Source: Corynespora cassiicola
Taxonomy: Eukaryota > Ascomycota > Dothideomycetes > Pleosporales > Corynesporascaceae
Direction: 5' to 3'
DNA: 64,000 bases
Assembly: GCA_022059125.1 (NCBI GenBank)
Contig: JAEUWY010000001.1
Coordinates: 620,001 to 684,000 of the forward strand
Below, piece by piece: positions 55,706 to 64,000 of the stretch (position 1 is its first letter; each line of letters begins with the position of its first letter). Below the pieces are notes generated by a model, which saw nothing but the letters and a program-made list of their open reading frames with translations, was not told the origin of the DNA and did not search any database. Made by a program: the position numbers and the translations under genes.

Positions 55706-57446
55706 ATGGGGTCGCTCAAGAGCCTATTCTTGGGCGTGCACGCGTCCAACGCGACTATAAGGACCCTATTCCTGCCCTTTTGCTATCTCGTGCTGACCAG
55801 CCCATTCATCTTGCTCGTCTTGCGCTACTTTGGCTACCGAGTCGAAAACTCCATCCCACACCAGGCAAAGGCACCAGAGTTTGTGCCCCAGGTGCTCATC
55901 AGCTTCGTTGCCGTCTTTCTTGCCACGAGAATCATCTCCGGCAGCCTAGGCAGCAAAAATGGAGGAGGGAAGAGGCGGGTACAACTCCTGCCATTCTGGG
56001 TCCCGGGCCCACGGCACTGGGGAAACGTGGTATTCGGAGGCGAGGCGTGGCTGAGGAAAGTGAGGTGAGTTGATTTGACGGCCGGTCGACCGGTCGTGGT
56101 TGGGATGGAAGCAAGCAAGCAAGCAAGCACGCAAGCTAACACGTGCCCAACAGAGATGCATCCATTGACAACATCACCGCCTACAATGCCTCGGGAGCCA
56201 AGCACAACCTCATCTTCTCCTCGCAACTACTGGAGCAGGTCCTCTCAAACACCACAGAAGTAGAAGAGGCCGACTTGACCAAATGGACCGTGGTCCAGAA
56301 TGCCTTCAATCTGCCTCCGAGTTCCAAATCCACATATCTCGACCTCCGACCCTCCCTTCTCAAGGCGTACGACGACGAAATCTTCAAGGGAAAGGAGGCG
56401 CAGAATCTGGTTGCAGGATCGCTCAAGATCCTGTCCGAGTCGCTGACCGACCTCGTGACCTTCAACTCCTCCATTGTCGACCAGATGCCTTGGGAGCGAG
56501 TGGCAGGCGTGGAGCTCACAGACGGAAATGACGAGGCCGAGTTTGAACTCTACACTCTCTTCAACGAGTTCTTCTGCAATGTCATTCTGGCCCCCATCAC
56601 CGGACCGCAATTCCCCGAGTCGTATCAACTTCTGGCTTCGGACTTGTCGACATTCAATCAGGTCTACTACGCTTTGGCACTGGGACTTCCGCGTTTCTTT
56701 CCGGCCAAGGGATTGCCCGGGGCAAAGTTGGCAAAGAAGAGGCTATTGAAGAATTTTACACGGCTTTTCCAAGAATTGTCAGAGCCAAAGGTGAAGAGGG
56801 TTCCCGATGATGACGAGAGCGAAAGTGGTGAAGAGACGGACGCAGATGCTCCTACGCCGCTCACAGCGTTGAACCAATTCTTCGAGAAGAACGAGGTTCC
56901 AATTCAAGCACGTGCTTCCATCACTCTCCATCTGTTGCACAAACTCGTGGCACAAGTGGTCCCGCTTGCATTCTGGACAGTGCTGCACATCTACCACTCG
57001 TCCTCGACGACGCAGGACAAGAACGACTCGCCTCTAGTCAAGATAAGGCAAGAGACGAAGAACTGGGCGCAAGCCACACAACCCCCCTCCATCCACCCGT
57101 CCTTCCCAGCCCCGCCCGAGATTGCATTCGCTTCGACCGCGCCGGCCTTCTCGCCCACGACCTTCCCCCACCTCCGCTCGTGCATCAACGAAGCCCGGCG
57201 CCTCTACGTCGCCCCCGTGACCGCCGTCCAGGTCACCAAGCCCCTGACCATCTCGGAGACGGAGCCCACCAGGCCGGGCGAGCAGTTGCACTGGGAGCTG
57301 GACCGGGGCTCGTACGTCGACGTCGGCCTCTCGCAGTCCCTGATCAACACTTCGGCCGCGAACTACCTCTCACCGCACACGTTCAAGGCAGACCGCTTCG
57401 CGCACACGCCGGCGCCGCTCGCAGTCACCTACTCGCCCGACGCCAT

Positions 57447-57483
<37 letters not shown>

Positions 57484-57780
57484 GAACCCTACTGCTCGGC
57501 CCTCCTGGTATCGCTCGTCGCCGGCGTCACGCAGCTCTGGGACATCAGCCCCGCGCCCAAGAAGTCAATGTTCGAGCACATGCGCGACGCTCAGGCGGCG
57601 GCGGCGGGGGAGAAGGTCAAGGAGAAGGACTCTAAGGAGGGCGTGTGGCGCGTTCCCAAGGCGGTGGATGGGGCGAGCGTCAAGGTGCCTGGGGAGGAGA
57701 TACGGGTGAGGATCCGTAGGCGAGAAGGTCTCGAAGGCCCGAAGAAGGCGGCGGCGGCTGTCAGGAAGCGGGAGCCATAA
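55706..57780 (+). CDS. Divergent cytochrome P450-like protein
   Basis: Two exons: 55706-56064 and 56154-57780; 661 residues, longer than the usual 500-550. Hydrophobic helices near residues 20-45 and 65-80 suggest an ER anchor. P450 features: the start LPFWVPGPRHWGNVVFGGEAWLRKVRD, an I-helix-like RASITLHLLHKLVAQVVPLAFWTVLHIYH, the K-helix ExxR in CINEARRLYV, and the meander LSPHTFKADRFAH. Where the heme loop F-x-x-G-x-x-x-C-x-G should follow there is a (TCG)n-encoded run of about eleven Ser, then EPYCSALLVSLVAGVTQLWDISP. A Cys is present but the FG frame and following Gly are absent. It resembles the CYP7/CYP8-like group in overall layout. It may be a non-heme-binding or altered P450. A CT microsatellite follows the stop. 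Confidence 0.65.
57449..57482. repeat. (TCG)n repeat inside the P450-like gene
   Basis: About eleven TCG codons encode polyserine exactly where the heme-binding loop is expected. Confidence 0.85.
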
Positions 57781-59337
57781 TCTCTCTCTCTCTCTCTCTC
57801 CACATCACTCTCTTGCGACCGACTGGCTGGTGGAGCCCCTGCAGGGTCAGTGAGGGTTAGAGATTTCCTCTTCACTTGTGGATTGTGAAACTTTTTTTGT
57901 GAAATGGCGCATTTCCGCCTCGGTGTGTCTCAGAGGTTAGACTAGACCACGCACTGTCGGGTGGAGAGCGCGTGGGGCGCAGGGACGGACAGACGAGGCT
58001 ACAGAAAAATTTAAGGGTTTGGTGAGGTCTGAGCGTCCGGTTTCCTCTCTCACGAGAAGGCGGTGTGGTGTGTGTAGCTACTACCCAGGTACTATACTTT
58101 CTTGGAAAGTGGAAGTGGAGCGAGAAATCAATAAAACTTTTTTTTTCCTCCTTCTAGTTTTCCATCTCTCTTTCCGTTCAGTGCAAAGACGGCGCGAGAG
58201 TGGTTTTTTGGGGGGGAGGGATTGACGGTGTGTACAAGTCTTGATGCCGCGTATGGACGGGTCGGTCGGTGCGTGCACGGTTTGGTGCTGTGGGCTTGTA
58301 CCTGTACCTAGACCTAGGCAGGTCGGTACGTTAGGGTACGGTACGGTGCCTGGGCAGGTTAGGCAGATTGAGATGGGGCGAGCAAGTGTGTAACGCAATT
58401 GTACATGGAGCCCAGGTGAAGGTTCGGAACCCACACGTTTACCGTCCGGTGTAGGACCAGAGCTCCGGGCCCCCCTCACGACGGGGCTATCCCTACTGCG
58501 CGGCGGGCGGAGGCAGACCGACGACGGGGAGATGCTAGGAGAGAGGAGAGAAGAAGAAGAAGAAAAGATCGCATCGCATCGCATCGCATAGCATAGTATC
58601 GCAAGCAACGCCCTACCGGACTAAACGTCAAACGTCCCCCCTCCTTCCCTCCCTCCCTCCCGGTAGCGTCCAACGGAATCTCCATCTCCACAAAAGCGAG
58701 CGCGAGCGCGAGCGCGCGCGTGTGCGTGTGCCTCAGGCAAACATTCGTTATGTGCATATGCAAGCTTGCACCGCCATCAACATCACCGCACATAGCACAC
58801 ACCGCACATACCCGACAACCGCAACTACCGCCTGTGTCTGTGCCTGTGCCTGTGTGTGTGTGTCATACCCCCATTCTCCGCATCCCAAGTCCACGGTCCA
58901 GATCCCCCTACCGTACCCTCGCAGCAATCATGACCGCATCCTGACAAAAAGGTGGTGTGGTAGTGCGTGGACCTCGCCAAAAGAGCGGTGAAAACGGTAG
59001 GCGAGAGGGGGGAACATGACAACAGCACAACACAGCACAGCAACATGTGCTCGATATTTCCCCCCTCCTGGGTGCGCATCCATAATCGAGAAGGAGGAGG
59101 GACGCAAGGACTACGTAGTGGGCTTTTTTTTTTTCCTTCGTTTTCGCCGTCATCTTCGCCGTCGTCGTCGCAAGGTAAGCGAACAGGCTAAAGGGGATCA
59201 TGGAAGCCCTGTCTCATGCCGGCAACTGGGAAGGACGTAGGAGGGACGAGAAAGAGGCCGCGTCTTGCGCTACGGCTGCGGTAGGGTTGGACGGTTTTTT
59301 GGCGCTTCCGCTACCTCCCCGCGCATGGGCTAGGGAG

Positions 59338-59455
59338 GGGTGGTGGTGGTGGTGGTGGTGGTGGTGGTGTTCTAGATGGCTATGCATTGGAAGAGCTAGC
59401 TAGCTGAGAGGGTGGGTTGGACGATCGCACATGGCGGCGGCGGCGGCGGCGGCGG
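59338..59455. repeat. (GGT)n and (GGC)n microsatellites
   Basis: (GGT)n at about 59338-59368 and (GGC)n at about 59433-59455, about 65 nt apart in the gene-poor stretch. Confidence 0.75.
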
Positions 59456-62057
59456 CGATGGTAGTTGTTTGAGGCTTCTCGGGATCATGGGTCCTGGGCC
59501 AAGGGATGGATGGGGATAGAGATAGGGATAGGGATACGGTCTTGGGGCATGGTGTTGCTGTGGATGGTGAGAGGCCCATCGAGAGGGATGCCCCCAAGGC
59601 ATGGCTAGCAGGCATGTCAGTCAGCACCTTGCAACACGTTACATGTACAGAGCCAAACAAAAAGCCGGCATATGACAGAAAAACGGCCTCCGAGCAAGCG
59701 GGCGACGGGCGCGCGGACTTGTGCGCCAGCGATCCGCAATGAGGGAGACGGAGGCGGCGATGCGCGGAAGTCGGGAACGCTGGGCTAGACCTGGGTTGGG
59801 CTGGGCTGGGAGACAGGCAAGGCAGGCCGCAAGCCCGCTCATCGCGATTGTACAAAATCATTTCTCCGCGTCGTCACCACGGTCAGGATCGCGATTTGCA
59901 AGACTGGGAAGAAGGGCTTGGGGGTTGGTTGTTTCGGCACTTTCCCAGCCAACCCCAGATTGCAGACGTTTTGACAAGGTCCAAGGTACATTTTGGATTT
60001 GGAACCACGAGTCATGGTGCTCTTCGCTGTTTTTTTGGGTGCAGACTGAGGTTGTAGTGTAGCAGACGCGTTGTATCAGCATCAATCAATATACAACGTC
60101 GTCACTGTGCCGTTGGTTGGTACGTACATGGCAAGGCACGGAATCCGGATTCGGCCGGCACGCCATCCGGAAAAGGACATACGACCAGGCCCCATGCGAT
60201 CGATGTTCACCGCAAGAACAATGGATGGGGCATGGCGGTAGAAGGTGCGGCGGCAGAAGGAAGAAACCAAGAACCAAAGCAAGGACCTCGACCTCTTCTT
60301 CGCCTTTTCCCCCCAATCAAAGCCAACACATGCCGGCAAGCACGTTGGAAAAAAAAACTGGATCCCCAGCCTCGAATAGGGCGTTTGGGGAAACGTGACG
60401 TGGATCAGGCAATGGTTTGGGAGCATCGTGGGAGAATGGGGCTCCCGATTCCCCGATATTGGCTTTCGGAGTCTACGAGTGCCTGTGTGACTTGTCCTGA
60501 TACACTAGGGACGGTACCTAGCTGGGTACGTACCTAGAGACGAGACGCGACGAGGCGAAGGGGGGAGTGAAGGTGAATGGGTGGGTGGGTTAGCACACTC
60601 ACCGCTTGTACAGGGCTGTCCGGTCTTGGTCGTATCCATGTGTTCCGTGGATTGACGGTCGATTTGAAATTGGAGGTTTTTTTTTTTCACGATTCAGACC
60701 GTCTTGCACGATTGCTTCATCCTTGCCTCGAAGACAACAAAGCCAATTGCCAAAAGAGTACCGCCGATGCCATGCCCGCAACGCACCTCGTCGTGAGATG
60801 TGAAACACATGTACATATCCTCGTTGTCACTCAGGTACACATTGCATGCCCCCCCCAGCTGCTGGCCATACTATTCCAAGGCAGATCAGGTCACATGCAC
60901 ATCCGTGTCCCACTTGCTCGCTCTCGATGCGTAGCGATGGAGCGAGAAGCGAGAGTGAACGTGCGTGGTGCTGGCAATCGATAACGGAGACAGACGCGAG
61001 ACGACACGAGACGACACGAGAGGGCTGACTTGACCAGTGCCTTGTGTCCTGCCCGCCTTGCCTTGGCGGCAGTGGAGCCCACAGACGGCCCTCCACGTGT
61101 GTGCGGTGGTGTGCCGTTCGCAGGTGCATATCATGTGAGGCGAGTCGTAGCTGGGGGAACTTCCGACTCGTGGGCGTCCCCTTTGCGGTTGTTGTTTGCG
61201 CGCGGAGCGTTGCCCCGGTGGCTGCGGGCACTGGCAAGGTGAAGAGGTGTGCTGGCAGCAAGGGCCCTGCATACCGACTTTGCGCCTCCGTCGTCTATCC
61301 GTCCTCCACGTTGTGTTTACAGGTGGACTTCGGTCCAATCCGTGCCGAAGGTTGGAGCCTTTTCACCGTCCACTGATTCACGGTCCGCGTCGGCCCGTTC
61401 CTGGGACTTCCTATAGGTGAGTAGGTACTATGCTCGTCGGCGAATGCCTGGAGGGAGAGACGGAGTGTGGGTGTGGGCTTGATCAAGGCCTGAGATTAGA
61501 TTCGACGGCCCGTATCTCGTCAGCCTGACTGTGATTACAATCACAGAGTGGCCACCTACCCGTAGCAGAAACCTCCGCATAAACATCCCGTCCAGGCAGA
61601 TCGTGCCACAGTCTGCCACCGTCCATTGTCCCCCCCACACAAACCCCAAATACTCCACGCGTCAAGCTCGGAGCTACGAGCCACGGGGTGGACAGAATCC
61701 CGCTGCTCTACTCACCTCAGCTCATCACCTCTAAGCACCACTCCCACCTGCACAATGACCACTCTGAATCCTTCTCTACCCAGCTTCCGCACGTGCAAGG
61801 CGTGCCGTCCCGGTACATTGTACATGACAAGAGACGTGAGATGACGTACGCTTCTGGGTACGTGACTCCGGTTTCTTTTGACTCTGGACGGAGCTTTGCC
61901 GACATGCAGCGTTTTTCAATAAAGCAAAGTACCTTGGGCGGAGCATGCAAAAGGACGCCGATCCCAGAGGGCAAGCTTTGGCGTCGACAAGGTGTACACG
62001 GTATGCCATACCCGAACATCGAGATGCTGCAGTGCCGATCCGGATGCGGGTGAGGGA

Positions 62058-62083
62058 GGCAAGGTCAAGGTCAAGGTCAAGGT
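62058..62083. repeat. (AGGTCA)n tandem
   Basis: About four direct copies of the hexamer AGGTCA/AAGGTC. In animals this is a nuclear-receptor half-site; in fungi no such factor is known, so it is probably only a microsatellite. Confidence 0.7.
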
Positions 62084-62640
62084 CAGGGAGCCAGACATGG
62101 ATGGAAGAAGAGGCAGGCCATGGTACTAGGCAGACTGAATCGAATCCTTATCTGGGACCCCATGGACCACGAGGTCATGAGGCATTATTGGACATGGGCG
62201 ATGTGCGGTGCGGGAATGGCTACGCTGGACGCGCGACTGTCGATCGAGGGCAAGGGAAATAGCCGTCACAAGGGCACCGGAGAGGGGTCTGCATCGACCA
62301 AGCACGGCAAGAACAAGACGTCTGTGATATTCGCCTCAGGTCCGAAGCAAGCATTGCATTTGCTAGGCTTACCGGAGGAATTGGTCTCGGCATCGTGCAG
62401 ACGGCAAAAAGGGAAAAAGTAGTTTGTCAATGTCATTTCATGATTTTGCACTTTTCCGCACCGCCACATGAACTCCGAGATGTGGTATTGTCCCTATGCA
62501 CGCCATCACTGCTACCGGGGACGCATTGAGGGTTATGCTTAACCGTTCATTTGTAAACATAACACCTTTTGAATGCCCATATCATGTCGAAGAAGTTGAA
62601 AAGACCCAAAGAGACCCCCAGCCTATTCAACCTTGGTCGT

Positions 62641-63590
62641 TTACACGTTCTCAAGGACCTGCTCCTTGAACTCCCGCTCAACCTGGATATGATGTCAGAG
62701 ATGCGCTAGAATTGGATTTGTTCATGTGCGGGGTGTGTCCGTACCTTCTGGCCAGAGTCGTCCTGGCTCGACTCGCCGTGGAGACCGAGGAGGGCGCCCA
62801 AGTCGAACTTGGGGGCCTTGAGGAGCTTAACCTTGCGGACGTGGACCTGTTGTGCTGTTAACCCCGCGTTTCTCTCTTCATTTGGTCCAATTTCGGTAAA
62901 GACGTACGTTCTGGAGGGGGTAGATGCCCTGGGTGGACTTCTCAATCTCGCGGCCGATAACCTCGGGGATGAGCTTCTGGGTGAGCTGGGCCAGGGTGCA
63001 GGCAGAGGCCTCACGGGTCATGATCTCGGTCATCTTCTTGCGGATAGCCCTGATCTGCGACGAGGCGGCGTAGGTGGTCTTCTTGATCTGGTTTGGCCGG
63101 CGCTTGGTGAAGGCAATGGCGAACAGGCGGAGGAGGTAGTCGTCGGTGGTCTTGACGACGACGTTGGCCTCAATGAGAGACTGCCACTTGCGGACCAGCG
63201 AGCGGAGCTTGTCGGAGGTGAAGTCGAGGCCGTGGAAGTTGGTCAGGCAGTTCTTGCCCTGGACCTCGTCGACCCTCAGCTTGACCTTGCGGAAAGCGTG
63301 GTCCTCGTCCTTCTGGAGGTCGGCGAGCGAAACCTCGAATATCCGGCCCTTCAAGGCGTCGTTGGCGTTCTTGAGACCGGTGGTGCGGTTGACGAGGGTC
63401 TTGCCGACACTGCAGAGGGCGCGAGGTCAGTTTTGCAGTGCCATTGAGACGCAGCCGTGGGGTCTTACTCTCGGATCGCGAAAGTTCCTGGTGCCTTGAC
63501 GTTGTACCAGTCCTTCTTCGCGAAGGTGTCGGTCTTCTTCTTGAGACCCTTCTTTCCCTTTGAGAGACGCTTGTTCTTTCCGACAGCCAT
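62641..63590 (-). CDS. RPS1: 40S ribosomal protein S1 (eS1, S3Ae)
   Basis: Four exons: 63590-63469, 63409-62908, 62846-62745, 62682-62641; 255 residues, identical in length to yeast S1. Start [19 protein letters not shown]; then [91 protein letters not shown] and the tail [13 protein letters not shown]. It sits on the platform of the small subunit by the mRNA exit site. Four exons with phase-preserving junctions; the last exon codes only 13 residues. A CCAAT box lies upstream at 63729-63733. Confidence 0.95.
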
Positions 63591-64000
63591 GATTGCGACG
63601 TGGATGTGTGGGCGACGGGGCGTCTGCTGGAGTTGTCGACGTTAGTAGCGAAATCGAGTGAGGATTTTGGATGAAGCGAGCCGCCAAGAGTGTGGGCTCG
63701 GCACGAATATTACTAAGGCGGGCACTGGCCAATCAGCGCGGGGCCGCTTTGTAGGTCACGGTATGGTCACGTGCGCGCGTCGACGCCCAGCCGCGCAACC
63801 TTGCGTCGCTTCACTTCATCTCGCAAGACATCGTCGGTCCCTGTTCACGGCGGCGGCAGAGGCTCAAGAGAGGTGCGGGCGGCTATTACTATTATTGGTA
63901 TCATACGCTATGCTACTATGAATTATGCTGTGCGGGATGAACGCTGAACGCTGAACGCTGCACTGTCCTGTCCTAGCCCTCCAGGCACACGGCCTCGTCC
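63591..64000. promoter_or_regulatory. RPS1 promoter region
   Basis: Upstream flank of RPS1 running to the window edge. It has a CCAAT word on the plus strand at 63729-63733 (GGCCAATCAGCG context), a CACGTG at 63768-63773, and three direct GAACGCT copies at 63939-63959. No gene is seen before the edge. Confidence 0.45.

Larger units (their letters stand above)
57781..62640. other. 4.9-kb gene-poor, repeat-rich stretch
   Basis: No protein gene could be supported on either strand. It contains CT repeats (57781-57800), (GCATC)n near 58570-58590, (CGAG)n/(GTGT)n near 58693-58740, poly-T at 59127-59137, (GGT)n at 59338-59368, (GGC)n at 59433-59455, TACCTAG-type palindromic words at 58296-58345 and 60517-60537, and (AGGTCA)n at 62058-62083. 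Base skew changes several times. It may host long noncoding RNAs or unusually long leaders; splice-like words such as GGTAAG at 59174 exist but no coding frame joins them. Confidence 0.5.

Noticed and set aside
62058..62083. Nuclear-receptor-like AGGTCA direct repeats
   Set aside because: Fungi lack such receptors; simple hexamer microsatellite is the better explanation.

Overview
The window is nuclear DNA of a filamentous ascomycete (Pezizomycotina; probably Sordariomycetes, the class being inference only). Evidence: genes interrupted by short 45-60 nt GT-AG introns with CTAAC/CTGAC-type branch sites, a lone dispersed 5S rRNA gene of Neurospora type, a Zn2Cys6 regulator, small secreted cysteine-rich proteins, a NWD-like/ankyrin protein, and an AT-rich island whose gene relics are full of stops one C-to-T change from a sense codon, as repeat-induced point mutation (RIP) would leave. 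Exon junctions given here were worked out by hand from splice signals, reading phase and protein-family continuity; none has transcript support.

Layout. 0.8-8 kb: mitochondrial ABHD11-like hydrolase, secreted amidohydrolase, an HTD2 dehydratase with an unusual C-terminal extension, and a NWD/ankyrin protein. 8.9-18.5 kb, an environment-facing block: 5S rRNA, GH18 chitinase, 8-Cys secreted protein, AtuA-DUF4387 fusion tail-to-tail with a Zn2Cys6 factor, and an expansin-like protein. 19.8-22.9 kb: RIP-like island with an O-methyltransferase pseudogene and an unidentified decayed gene. 23-33 kb, housekeeping block: BMT2 and RPL25 sharing one short divergent promoter, TIM8, AVT1-type transporter, eRF1, prephenate dehydratase. 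34-43.6 kb, accessory block: kinase-like protein lacking catalytic residues, fragmented unknown gene, GH78 alpha-L-rhamnosidase, 7-TM protein, crystallin-like small secreted protein. 46-64 kb: sucrose/alpha-glucoside-type transporter, NAP1, FAP7, HAM1, an atypical P450-like protein, and RPS1 (eS1), with long repeat-rich intergenic stretches, the largest 57.8-62.6 kb.

Functionally the housekeeping genes cluster on translation and ribosome biogenesis (RPL25, BMT2, eRF1, FAP7, RPS1, 5S). The accessory genes fit polymer breakdown and biotic interaction (GH18, GH78, expansin-like, small secreted proteins, sugar transporter). No intact secondary-metabolite cluster, CRISPR array, tRNA or intact transposon was recognised. 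The most unusual items are the P450-like protein with a serine tract where the heme-binding loop should be, the HTD2 fusion with a second internal presequence-like segment, the in-frame Q/H-rich stretch ahead of HAM1, and a symmetrical 48-nt intron inside a zinc-cluster DNA-binding domain.
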